The translations under genes were made by a program, and so were the position numbers. Below the pieces are notes generated by a model. It had not been told where the DNA came from, made no database searches, and worked only from the letters and a program-made list of their open reading frames with translations. This document shows, one piece after another, positions 1-6,363 of a stretch of 9,615 nucleotides of DNA. The stretch's first letter is position 1. Every line of letters begins with the position of its first letter. The DNA comes from an uncultured Clostridia bacterium (GTDB lineage: Bacteria; Bacillota; Clostridia; Christensenellales; Aristaeellaceae): contig CAKTUS010000101.1 in NCBI GenBank assembly GCA_934621485.1, positions 1 through 9,615 on the forward strand, in the 5' to 3' direction.

Positions 1-100
1 GCCTTGTACGGCAAGGCTTAGCCTGGAACCCGCTTGGAAAAGCGGCCAGAGGGGCCGCGGCTTCTCTGACGGGAGTCGCATCTCCTGACTGCCCTGTTGC
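1..100. other. Hairpin-rich non-coding sequence at the left edge
   Basis: No gene is seen here. Four small hairpins follow each other: GCCTTG/CAAGGC (1-6, 12-17), CCGCTT/AAGCGG closed by a GGAA loop of GNRA type (30-35, 40-45), CAGAG/CTCTG (47-51, 64-68) and GGAG/CTCC (72-75, 82-85). With the terminator-like structure just after, this could be the 3' part of a structured RNA or of a plus-strand 3' leader. It does not carry signatures of tmRNA, SRP RNA, RNase P RNA or tRNA that I can recognise. The window edge cuts it. Confidence 0.3.
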
Positions 101-148
101 AAACGCTCCCTTTGTTGTGCGCAGCGCTCAGGCGTGCGGGGCGTTTTT
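101..148 (+). terminator. Possible plus-strand terminator of a convergent transcript
   Basis: AAACGCTC (101-108) can pair with GGGCGTTT (139-146, one G-U) around an inner hairpin (CGCA and CGC at 120-127 with GCG and TGCG at 132-138), and TTTTT (144-148) follows. The pairing leaves an 11-base one-sided bulge, so the structure is imperfect. It fits an intrinsic terminator of a unit entering from the left edge and converging on the LRR operon. Confidence 0.4.
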
Positions 149-214
149 GGAACTGCTGACATCATTCCGTCTGTACTGAAAAGAGCGCCGCCAGGCCAGC
201 CTTTTGGACGAATG

Positions 215-248
215 AAAGCCGCCGCTTCGGTGAGAAAGCGGCGGCTTT
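215..248 (-). terminator. Intrinsic terminator of the CotH-LRR operon
   Basis: Five bases after the LRR stop codon the minus strand folds into a perfect 13-bp stem AAAGCCGCCGCTT/AAGCGGCGGCTTT with an 8-base loop. The U run in the minus direction is short (the three U of the stem, then CAUU). Because the stem ends in A/T tracts on both sides it could also stop plus-strand transcripts coming from the left. Confidence 0.75.
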
Positions 249-253
249 GGGCG

Positions 254-1276
254 TTAATCGGGAAAGGGTTCGTACTGGTAGCTGTGGAACATGCGCTGAA
301 TACACAGGTAATGGGGGTGCCCCTGCCGCCAGCCGTTGCCGGTGGACGACCATACGGTGAACTCGAAGCGGCAGTTGGGCAGGGCTTCTTGCAGCCTTTC
401 CCACCATTCCTCGCTGAAGGTGTTGTGGGAAATCCAGCAGCGCTCCAGCCAGGGCATTTCCAAAAGAGGGGATGGATCGGCGATCTGGTTGTGGCACAGG
501 TTCAAGTCCCGCAGATGGGTTAGCCTGGGCAGGGCAGAAATATCGGTAATCTGGTTCATGAACAGCTCCAGATATTCCAGGTTGGGCGTGTAGTCCGGCA
601 GGCGGCTGATATCGGAAAGCTGGTTGTCCGCCAAAATGAGCACCTTCAACTCGGGAAAGGAGGCCAAAAAGTCCAGGCTGTCAATGGTGTTGTGCCCCAG
701 GTCCAGCGCCAGCAGATGAGGGCAGTAGGGCAGCAGCTTACCGTAGTATTCGTCGTCAAACCGCTGGGCAGAGCCGCCCTTGAGGGAGGAAAAGGCGGTT
801 GCGTCGCTGCGCACCTTGCGAAAGGCGATGGGCACCTTCCAGCCAAAGGTAATCTGAGGGTAGGCGGCCATCAACTTTTCCATTTTGCCAACGGACATGT
901 CCATGCAGTACATGTCAAAGCGCTGCAATGCGGGCATGACGTCCAGAAAGTCTGTAATCTGCTGGAGCTTATAGGCGGTTTTGATACCGGCTTCCGTCAT
1001 GTCCGTGGTCCACTGCTGGCCAAACCAGCGGAACTCGGCATACACCTCCACGCCAGGCAGCGCTTCTTTTACCGCCTTGATTTTGGCGGGATTCAGCCCG
1101 GTACCGATGAGGCGAAGCCGCTTGAGATCCGGATTGGCCTGCATCTGCTCGACAAAGTCCCGCACGGAGGCGATTTTGTTTTCCACGGTTACGGTTTCCG
1201 GCTCGGCCAAAGCGCCGGAGGCTGCCGCCAGCAGCAGACACAGCGCCGCAGCCAGGCATATTTTGCCATTTTTCAC
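254..1276 (-). CDS. Exported leucine-rich-repeat protein, GTG start
   Basis: A 340-residue exported protein, starting at GTG in a 4-base overlap with the gene before it. Signal peptide about 1-24 (KNGKICLAAALCLLLAAASGALA). Residues about 186-285 hold four to five SDS22/internalin-like repeats: LLALDLGHNTIDSL, LKVLILADNQLSDIS, LEYLELFMNQITDIS, LRDLNLCHNQIADPS and LERCWISHNTFSEE. Upstream, VRSDATAFSSLKGG (155-168) and, at the end, GNGWRQGHPHYLCIQRMF (313-330) followed by YEPF are motifs I recall from a recurrent LRR family in Oscillospirales; function unknown. Two further units at 48-86 and 114-152 resemble the last repeat (274-312), giving three copies of an 'xPxLxR ... L/YPxxxFxW' module. No sorting signal or membrane anchor is seen. 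LRRs of this type bind proteins, so it may present or recognise the partner of the secreted enzymes encoded before it; that is inference. Confidence 0.88.
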   Translation of the reverse strand: MKNGKICLAAALCLLLAAASGALAEPETVTVENKIASVRDFVEQMQANPDLKRLRLIGTGLNPAKIKAVKEALPGVEVYAEFRWFGQQWTTDMTEAGIKTAYKLQQITDFLDVMPALQRFDMYCMDMSVGKMEKLMAAYPQITFGWKVPIAFRKVRSDATAFSSLKGGSAQRFDDEYYGKLLPYCPHLLALDLGHNTIDSLDFLASFPELKVLILADNQLSDISRLPDYTPNLEYLELFMNQITDISALPRLTHLRDLNLCHNQIADPSPLLEMPWLERCWISHNTFSEEWWERLQEALPNCRFEFTVWSSTGNGWRQGHPHYLCIQRMFHSYQYEPFPD

Positions 1277-2214
1277 TGGTCTGCCTCCTGTACGGACGGG
1301 TCGTAGCCCACGCCAATCATGCTGGACATGGTGCGAATCAGCTTTTGGTTGCCCGTGTTCTTTTTGGCGGTGAGCAGCTGCCCCATGAATACCAGGGCCA
1401 CGGTGTTGCCGCCGTCCAGATTGATGGCCTCCTGCACGCCAAACGCCTGCATGCGTTCCGCCAGCCAGCGCATGGGTACGCCCTGGCTGTCCTTGGTACG
1501 GCCCTTTACGGTGAGCAGCAGGTAATGCCCAGGCTCGATCATGCCCAGGGCCTGCCGGGGCTGCAAGGTGCGATAGCCGTTTTCCTGCATGATGTCGCTC
1601 AGCTCGCCGCCGCTCAGCAGCACCGGGCCGAAGCACCACACATCGGTTACGCCTTCGCTGAGCAGGGTTTCGGCGTCCTTTTCACCGTTGAGGTACGCCT
1701 TCATGCTGCCGTCGGCATAATACGCCAATACATCCAGGTTGGGCATGGTGCGCAGCAACTTTTTGGAGGGCGTATCGGAATATACGCGCCCCCCGCGAAT
1801 GATGAGCCCCTTGCGGGCCTTGGCCTGCACATAGCGAAAGCCCACGAAATCATCGCTGAAGGCCAGCACAAAGCCGTTCTTCCGGGCAATATCCATCGGG
1901 TAGCTCATCCCCCGGCCCGGATGGTCCGGGTTGCTCAGGTAGGAGGTGAGCCGTTCCTGGCCCCGGCAGTAGATATGGGTTTCAAACCAGATGAGAGGCT
2001 TTTCCGCATCCGTGCAGCGGGTAATTTCCACCCGAAGGTTCTGGCTCTGATAGCCCCAGTAGCCTTCCTCCGGCAGCTGAATGACCAGCGGCGTTTGATC
2101 GTCCCGAAACACAGGCCCGGCCGGCAGGCGGCTTTCCCGGCCCAGGGCCGGGCCCGGCAGCAGGCACAGAAGCAGCAGCAGGCAAAGCGCCTGCCGCAGG
2201 AGCTTACTGGTCAT
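1273..2214 (-). CDS. Short exported phosphodiester glycosidase (NAGPA/DUF2233 family)
   Basis: A 313-residue exported protein: signal peptide (MTSKLLRQALCLLLLLCLLPGPALG, cleavage near 25) followed by one phosphodiester glycosidase domain (about 48-305). It aligns along its whole length with the C-terminal half of the gene at 4617-2809: YQSQNLRVEITRC (55-67), FETHIYCRG (77-85), GLIIRGGRVY (136-145), WCFGPVLLSGG (193-203), ALGMIEPGHYLLLTVKGR (222-239) and AINLDGGNTVALVFMGQ (263-279). The core glycine-rich motif is intact, but the NxDYY-type segment of the paralogue reads FSDDFVGFR (119-127). It lacks the beta-sandwich and PIG-L-like parts. The start lies inside the LTD gene with GGAGG 9 bases upstream. 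Its TGA stop overlaps the next gene's GTG, and its last codons contain that gene's RBS. Probably hydrolyses a sugar-1-phosphodiester on a secreted or wall polymer; exact substrate unknown. Confidence 0.88.
   Translation of the reverse strand: MTSKLLRQALCLLLLLCLLPGPALGRESRLPAGPVFRDDQTPLVIQLPEEGYWGYQSQNLRVEITRCTDAEKPLIWFETHIYCRGQERLTSYLSNPDHPGRGMSYPMDIARKNGFVLAFSDDFVGFRYVQAKARKGLIIRGGRVYSDTPSKKLLRTMPNLDVLAYYADGSMKAYLNGEKDAETLLSEGVTDVWCFGPVLLSGGELSDIMQENGYRTLQPRQALGMIEPGHYLLLTVKGRTKDSQGVPMRWLAERMQAFGVQEAINLDGGNTVALVFMGQLLTAKKNTGNQKLIRTMSSMIGVGYDPSVQEADQ
1284..1289 (-). promoter_or_regulatory. RBS that fixes the GTG start of the LRR gene
   Basis: A perfect AGGAGG on the minus strand, 7 bases before GTG at 1276. 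The GTG overlaps the TGA of the preceding gene (GTGA). The longer in-frame reading from an ATG at 1639 would run antiphase across the glycosidase gene and has no comparable RBS, and the GTG opens straight into a signal peptide. Confidence 0.85.
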
Positions 2215-2758
2215 GATCGGCTTCCTCCGCAGGGGTTATCACGTTCTGAGCCATGGGCGTGGGCGAAGAGGTAAGCTGAAAAACGCCCGCCTCATCCCTG
2301 GCATAGCTCACGTCCTGCCCCATGGCCGGGAAGCTGACCATATCCACCAGCGTGCCGTTTTGGGTCAGGTACAGGCTTTCCCCCTTGGCGCTGAGCTTGA
2401 AGGGAGTGTGCAGCTCGTCGGCCACGTTGCGCTTGAGGCCGGAGGCGAACACAATCAGGTATTCGCCGGGCTGCAATACCGTGCCATCGGGAAATTCATA
2501 GCGATCCAGCTCGCTTTTTTTGTCCGACAGGGCCATGCCGGACAGGTCGCAGGCGGTATCGCCCGCATTGTACAGTTCCACCCAGTCCGGAGTCTTGCCA
2601 AAGGAATCCTCCAGCGTTTCATGGTTGGAGGCCATGATTTCGTTGATGCGCAGGGTTATGCCCGGCTGTGGCAGCAAAGCGGCGCTGGTTTCTTCCGCCA
2701 GAGCCAGCACAGGCAGCAGGCACAGGCAAAGCAGCAGAATGGACACGCGTTTCATCAT
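2204..2758 (-). CDS. Small exported lamin-tail-domain (LTD) protein
   Basis: A 184-residue exported protein. The start is the first of two adjacent ATGs, with AGGAG 9 bases upstream; a longer in-frame start at 2851 would lie inside the preceding gene and place a basic tail before the signal peptide. Signal peptide about 1-21 (LLLCLCLLPVLALA). Residues 36-170 form a complete lamin-tail domain: LRINEIMASN (36-45), DWVELYNAGD (58-67), CDLSGMALSDKK (70-81), LQPGEYLIVFASG (95-107), LHTPFKLSAKGESLYL (116-131) and the closing SYARDEAG (151-158). LTDs are immunoglobulin-like folds found in many bacterial surface proteins, often fused to CotH kinases, nucleases or phosphatases; here it stands alone beside a CotH gene. 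No membrane anchor or sorting signal is seen after the domain, only an acidic tail. It overlaps the next gene by 11 bases. Likely an adaptor or substrate-binding protein; that is inference. Confidence 0.85.
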   Translation of the reverse strand: MMKRVSILLLCLCLLPVLALAEETSAALLPQPGITLRINEIMASNHETLEDSFGKTPDWVELYNAGDTACDLSGMALSDKKSELDRYEFPDGTVLQPGEYLIVFASGLKRNVADELHTPFKLSAKGESLYLTQNGTLVDMVSFPAMGQDVSYARDEAGVFQLTSSPTPMAQNVITPAEEADHDQ

Positions 2759-2789
2759 GAATTTTCTCTCCTTGCTTTTTATCTTCACC

Positions 2790-2809
2790 GCAAAAAGCGG
2801 CGTTTTTGC
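2790..2809 (-). other. Perfect intergenic hairpin at the end of the long glycosidase gene
   Basis: A 7-bp perfect inverted repeat GCAAAAA/TTTTTGC with a 6-base CGCCGC loop starts at the last base of the TAG stop codon. An alternative CGCCGC/GCGGTG pairing overlaps it. No U run follows the stem on the minus strand, so it is not a full intrinsic terminator for the operon; a stability or processing element, or partial attenuation, is possible. It sits in the 50-base gap, the only sizeable one within the operon. Confidence 0.4.
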
Positions 2810-4617
2810 TATTTTTCCCAGGCGGGCACCAGAGAGGACCACCCGGCGCAAAGCAGCTCCTGCATGCCCCGGGACTGGGTAAACTTGCCGCTGGTCAGGC
2901 TGCCGACCCGGGACAGCTTCTGGCCCATAAACAACAGGATGGACGTATTGCCTCCGTCCAGATTCATGGCCTCGGTAACGCCGCGCAGGTACATCAGGTT
3001 GGCCATGTCCTGAAAGGTGCAGCCCTCGGAACGGTTCAGGCGACCCTCGGCCACAATGGCCAGGTAATGCCCCGGTTCAATCATGCCAATGGCGCTGCGA
3101 GGTTCCTTGACCCGGGAACCTTTGCCGGCAATCACCCGCAGCCGTCCCCCGCTGACCAGCACCGGCCCAAAGCTGAGCACATCCGTAGCGCCCTGCTCCA
3201 AATACTCCTGGGCGGAGTAGGTTCCCCGGTCGTGGGCGGCCAGGCGGCCGTCGGCGTACAGGGCCAGCTGGCTCAGCGGCGGAAAGGTTTGGCTTTTGCC
3301 CTTGTCGCTTTCGTCGTGAATCACTTGCCCGTCGCGAATGATGATGCCCGGCGTAATGCGGTAGTGCTCCCGATAGGGATAATAATCGGTATTGATGGCC
3401 ACCACGCATTGAAGCAGGCTGGCCAAACGCTCCGGATCCATGTTTTTGCCCGCCGCTTTGCCCTGAGTGACGCGGCCCACATGCAGGCGCTCGTCGCCCA
3501 AGGTGCGAATGTGGGCCTCGTACCACACAAGCGGCCGGTTCCGGGCGGTATAACGGCAAATATCCACTTGAAGCGTATCGGAGCGGTAGGCCCACACGCC
3601 GGCCTCCTCGTCGGCATAGACCTGCTCGCCCGGCTGTGCGGGCCACCCATCCGGCAGCGCGGCGCTGTCGGCCGGATAGCCATCGCTCAGGCTTTGCAGC
3701 AGGCGGCGGTTGCTTTCCTCTTGCGCGGCCTGGCGGCTCAGGGTCGGGTCGTTCGGCACATACCACAGGCGACCCTCCGGGTTGCCGTCCGCGTCGTAGC
3801 CGGGGTCAAGGGCGTTGCCGCGGCAGGCTTCAAATAGCGACTCCAGCGCTTGGGCCGTCGCACAGCCTTCCTCGGCCAGAGCCGTCAGCTGCAAGGGGCA
3901 TAGGGCGCGAACAGTTCGGGTGAGAGCGGCTTCGCCGTTCCAGACCTTCTGAATCGCCTGGGCATTTTTTTCCTTGCCGGTAGTGTTCTTCAGCTGCAAA
4001 AAAACGGGACGCTGCTCAAGGCCCAGCCGGGCCAGCCGCAGGGTGCAGGCGTGCTGCCGGGCCAGGTCCGCCTTTTCCAGAACCACTACGGCAGACCCGG
4101 GGACGATACGCTGGGACAGCTGGTCGTCAACGTCGTCGCAGCGGGGCAGCACAAGCAGCTTGTCGGCGCTTTGGGCGGCAGGCAGGGTATAGGCGGCATC
4201 CTCGCCGCTTAAGGGGCAAAAGCCGTCCAACACGCAGCGGGTGGACCGGGCATAGGTTACCTGAAACCGCAGGCGGCCGCTTGCGGCTTCCGGCAGCTGG
4301 AGCACCATGGTTTCCCGCTCCGGCTTCAGGGAAAGCAGAGGCTGCCAGCCGCCGCCCTGCCAGGCGCTTACCTGCACCGTTTCGGGCGTTTCCCACAGGC
4401 TCAGGTAAAAGCGGTTCGCAGGCTCCGCGCCTTCGCAATCAAAGGAAAAGCTCTTACCGCCGGATGTGCGGAAAATCTGCTCGCTGAAGGGGTTCAGCGC
4501 CTGAGCGTCAAGAGGCTGCTCCTTCCAGAGAAGCTGCCAGTTCTCCTCCGCCGGACAGCCCATGGGCAGCAGGCACAGCAGCAGAATCAGCAGCGCAAAG
4601 ACAGCGCGGTTGCGCAT
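2809..4617 (-). CDS. Exported phosphodiester glycosidase with an N-terminal degenerate PIG-L-like region
   Basis: A 602-residue exported protein. Signal peptide about 1-23 (MRNRAVFALLILLLCLLPMG); Cys21 lies after PMG, a poor lipobox, so lipidation is uncertain. The C-terminal part (about 336-600) is a NAGPA/DUF2233 phosphodiester glycosidase domain, the family of the enzyme that removes N-acetylglucosamine from phosphodiester-linked sugar: VVAINTDYY (405-413), GIIIRDG (424-430), LSFGPVLVSGG (481-491), AIGMIEPGHYLAIV (509-522) and MNLDGGNTSILLFMG (551-565). Residues 28-145 look like a beta-sandwich, and about 151-330 resembles a PIG-L N-acetylglucosamine deacetylase in layout, but the HPDDE-type metal motif is replaced by PRCDDVDD (158-165), and the later GHGAH-type histidines are missing (EGCATAQ, 250-256). 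That half is probably not catalytic. Its glycosidase domain is a clear paralogue of the gene at 2214-1273. Substrate unknown. Confidence 0.85.
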   Translation of the reverse strand: MRNRAVFALLILLLCLLPMGCPAEENWQLLWKEQPLDAQALNPFSEQIFRTSGGKSFSFDCEGAEPANRFYLSLWETPETVQVSAWQGGGWQPLLSLKPERETMVLQLPEAASGRLRFQVTYARSTRCVLDGFCPLSGEDAAYTLPAAQSADKLLVLPRCDDVDDQLSQRIVPGSAVVVLEKADLARQHACTLRLARLGLEQRPVFLQLKNTTGKEKNAQAIQKVWNGEAALTRTVRALCPLQLTALAEEGCATAQALESLFEACRGNALDPGYDADGNPEGRLWYVPNDPTLSRQAAQEESNRRLLQSLSDGYPADSAALPDGWPAQPGEQVYADEEAGVWAYRSDTLQVDICRYTARNRPLVWYEAHIRTLGDERLHVGRVTQGKAAGKNMDPERLASLLQCVVAINTDYYPYREHYRITPGIIIRDGQVIHDESDKGKSQTFPPLSQLALYADGRLAAHDRGTYSAQEYLEQGATDVLSFGPVLVSGGRLRVIAGKGSRVKEPRSAIGMIEPGHYLAIVAEGRLNRSEGCTFQDMANLMYLRGVTEAMNLDGGNTSILLFMGQKLSRVGSLTSGKFTQSRGMQELLCAGWSSLVPAWEK

Positions 4618-4622
4618 ACGGT

Positions 4623-6272
4623 TCACTCCTTGTCCTTCAGCCATTGCTTGTCCAAAAAGGCGCTTCGGTTCACAAACCATTTTTTCAGATAGGCCACGCC
4701 CTGCGCAAAGGTTTTGCCGGCCCGGGCGTCCACCGCGCTGGAGGCGGACCAGATTTTGTAGTTCATGGCGGCGGAGGCTTCCATTTGTGCGGAGTAATCG
4801 TCGATGGACATCAGCGTACTGCCTTCCGGCGCGGGCGCATCGCCCAGCAGGACGGAAATGATGGGCCGGTAGGTATCCCGGTAGCGGTCGATGACCCGCT
4901 GCTCAAACTCCGGGTGGCGAATGAGGTTGTTATACCAGGTGTGCCGCTCCGTATAGGTAGAAAGGTAAAAATTGCGGGAATTCATGTGCTTTTGGAAGCC
5001 CGGCTGATTGATTACGCCGTAGGCTAGGTCGTAATCCCAGGCAGGGCCGGTGTATACCAGGCCGCCAAACGTGTCGCTGTCCTTGTAAAAGAACTGACTG
5101 CCTTGGCGCGCGTCAAAGTTTTTGGAAATTTCCTCCAGCAGATATTTCAGCGCCAGGCTTTCCGCATCAAAAATTTCATCGTAGCGCTTGCCGGTTTGGG
5201 GGTCAACGCCGTCCTTTTGCAAAATGGCCCGGTGAAAGCTGTCGACCACGCCGCCGATGTAAAGAATCTGGGCTTTGGTGGCATGCTCCGGCTCCTTTAC
5301 ATACACGGCCATGTTGTTGCGGGTGATAAAGCCCGCATCCGAGGCCTGCTCAAAGCGGTACCGTTTTTCGGTTTCCAGCAGATAGCCGCCGGTGATGTCC
5401 GCGGGCTCTGTGGGGCCGTCGTAATACTTCACCAGCTGAAGATCCGACCGCTCCTCGGTGACCAGCGGATAGCTGTCCAGCGGCTGGCTGCTCAGGGTCT
5501 TCATCTGCTTTTCCTGATCGACAACGTCCACGCTGCCGGAGCTGGCTTCAATTTTTTGCGTCAGCAGGTATACGCCCCGGTACACGCCGTTCAGATATAA
5601 GTCCACATGCAGGCAGCTGAGGGCGTAGCGTGCGCCGGAAGCCTTAAACATTTCCAGGGTAATGCGATTGCGCAAAAGCGACACATCCAGCGCGTCGGCC
5701 AGCAGCACATATTTCCTGGCCGTCTTGAGCCCACACAGGGAAGCCTTTTCCGTCAGCTTAATATTATAGGGCTTTTTGGCGTACTGAAAGGTGGAATTTC
5801 CACGGCATTTGAGATAGTCCAGGCTGTACGCGCCCTCCTGCATGCCCTCCGGCGCGTATACCCGCAAAACGGCGGGCCCGGCCTTGCTCTTGGTTTTATA
5901 GGTGGCCGCCAGAGCGGCTTCATCCACGGACACGCACAGGGCGGGAACCTGAGGGCTGCCTATCAGCACGGTTACCTTCTGCTTGCCCACCGTCCATTTG
6001 TCGCCCTGCGTCAGGGCGGGAGCGGGAGCAGGGCCGTCGTACGCCACGCCGTTTACGGTAACGCTTTTGCCGTTCAAAGGGGAAAGAGTTACCTGCCGCC
6101 CCGCCCAGGGACCGGGAACAAACAGATAATAAGTGCCCTTCACCTTCTGCGGGGTCAGGCAAAACCCATCGTTTTCCACGGTCAGAGCTATGGAAGGTGC
6201 GCTTTCCGCCAGCGCCCCGGCCGTCAGGCACACCAGCAGAACGGCCAGGCAGAAAAACAGCGTTTTTTTCAT
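4623..6272 (-). CDS. Secreted CotH-like protein kinase
   Basis: A 549-residue exported protein of the CotH kinase family, atypical kinases that in Bacillus phosphorylate spore-coat proteins and in other bacteria act on unknown surface proteins. It begins with a signal peptide (MKKTLFFCLAVLLVCLTAGALA, cleavage after about residue 22). Residues 25-115 look like a beta-rich accessory domain. The CotH core runs from about 130 to 490: CRGNSTFQYAKKPYNIKL (156-173), the basic segment with SLLRNRI (198-204), YLNGVYRGVYLLTQKIE (226-242), GGYLLE (295-300) and GPAWDYDLAYG (409-419), carrying the aspartates (Asp413, Asp415) expected at the metal/ATP site. All key motifs are present, so it should be active. 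RBS GGAGG lies 10 bases before ATG. It heads a five-gene operon; the next start is 5 bases after its stop. Whether it has a spore role or acts on another exported protein cannot be told from here. Confidence 0.9.
   Translation of the reverse strand: MKKTLFFCLAVLLVCLTAGALAESAPSIALTVENDGFCLTPQKVKGTYYLFVPGPWAGRQVTLSPLNGKSVTVNGVAYDGPAPAPALTQGDKWTVGKQKVTVLIGSPQVPALCVSVDEAALAATYKTKSKAGPAVLRVYAPEGMQEGAYSLDYLKCRGNSTFQYAKKPYNIKLTEKASLCGLKTARKYVLLADALDVSLLRNRITLEMFKASGARYALSCLHVDLYLNGVYRGVYLLTQKIEASSGSVDVVDQEKQMKTLSSQPLDSYPLVTEERSDLQLVKYYDGPTEPADITGGYLLETEKRYRFEQASDAGFITRNNMAVYVKEPEHATKAQILYIGGVVDSFHRAILQKDGVDPQTGKRYDEIFDAESLALKYLLEEISKNFDARQGSQFFYKDSDTFGGLVYTGPAWDYDLAYGVINQPGFQKHMNSRNFYLSTYTERHTWYNNLIRHPEFEQRVIDRYRDTYRPIISVLLGDAPAPEGSTLMSIDDYSAQMEASAAMNYKIWSASSAVDARAGKTFAQGVAYLKKWFVNRSAFLDKQWLKDKE
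4626..4631 (-). promoter_or_regulatory. RBS that fixes the start of the long phosphodiester glycosidase gene
   Basis: AAGGAG on the minus strand forms the last two sense codons of the CotH-like gene (Lys-Glu before TGA) and lies 8 bases before the ATG at 4617. That ATG opens directly into a signal peptide, while the upstream in-frame ATGs at 4680 and 4644 would put a charged tail before it and have no such RBS. The placement implies translational coupling. Confidence 0.8.
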
Positions 6273-6279
6273 TGGGTTT

Positions 6280-6298
6280 GAGCCTCCGTTTTTGGCTC
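6280..6298 (-). promoter_or_regulatory. Small leader hairpin overlapping the cotH-like gene's Shine-Dalgarno
   Basis: On the minus strand GAGCC and GGCTC (6298-6294, 6284-6280) form a 5-bp stem around a 9-base loop. The Shine-Dalgarno GGAGG (6287-6283), 10 bases before the ATG, lies partly in the loop and partly in the downstream arm. It might lower translation mildly; a 5-bp stem may also be chance. Confidence 0.3.
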
Positions 6299-6334
6299 TT
6301 GCAGCAGCAAGATTTGGAAATGGAATCCTTGTGA

Positions 6335-6363
6335 ATTATAGCAAATTTCCTTGCCAAAGTCTA
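6335..6363 (-). promoter_or_regulatory. Strong promoter of the CotH-LRR operon
   Basis: On the minus strand: -35 TAGACT (6363-6358, four of six matches to TTGACA), a 17-base spacer, a TGC extension and a perfect -10 TATAAT (6340-6335). Transcription would begin near 6328, leaving a leader of about 55 bases before the ATG at 6272. This is the best sigma-A promoter in the window, and shows that the five-gene block is a separate transcription unit from the MBOAT pair. Confidence 0.8.

Noticed and set aside
1277..1639. N-terminal extension of the LRR protein from an ATG at 1639
   Set aside because: The added residues are an out-of-frame reading of the glycosidase gene; the GTG at 1276 has a perfect RBS and leads into a signal peptide.
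2759..2851. Start of the LTD gene at ATG 2851
   Set aside because: It lies inside the preceding gene, lacks an RBS and precedes the signal peptide by 31 basic residues.
2806..3837. Long plus-strand reading frame (343 codons) opposite the long glycosidase gene
   Set aside because: It is antiparallel to a gene with clear domains, has no RBS or recognisable motif, and its translation is rich in Gly/Ala/His as expected for a GC-rich shadow frame. The same applies to 1345-2274, 692-1306 and 8547-9533 on the plus strand.
4557..4617. Lipoprotein signal peptide on the long glycosidase
   Set aside because: Cys21 follows Pro-Met-Gly, a poor lipobox lacking the Leu at -3; ordinary cleavage near Ala23 is at least as likely.
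4618..4680. Start of the long glycosidase gene at ATG 4680
   Set aside because: It would overlap the CotH gene and put a charged 21-residue tail ahead of the signal peptide; ATG 4617 has AAGGAG 8 bases upstream.
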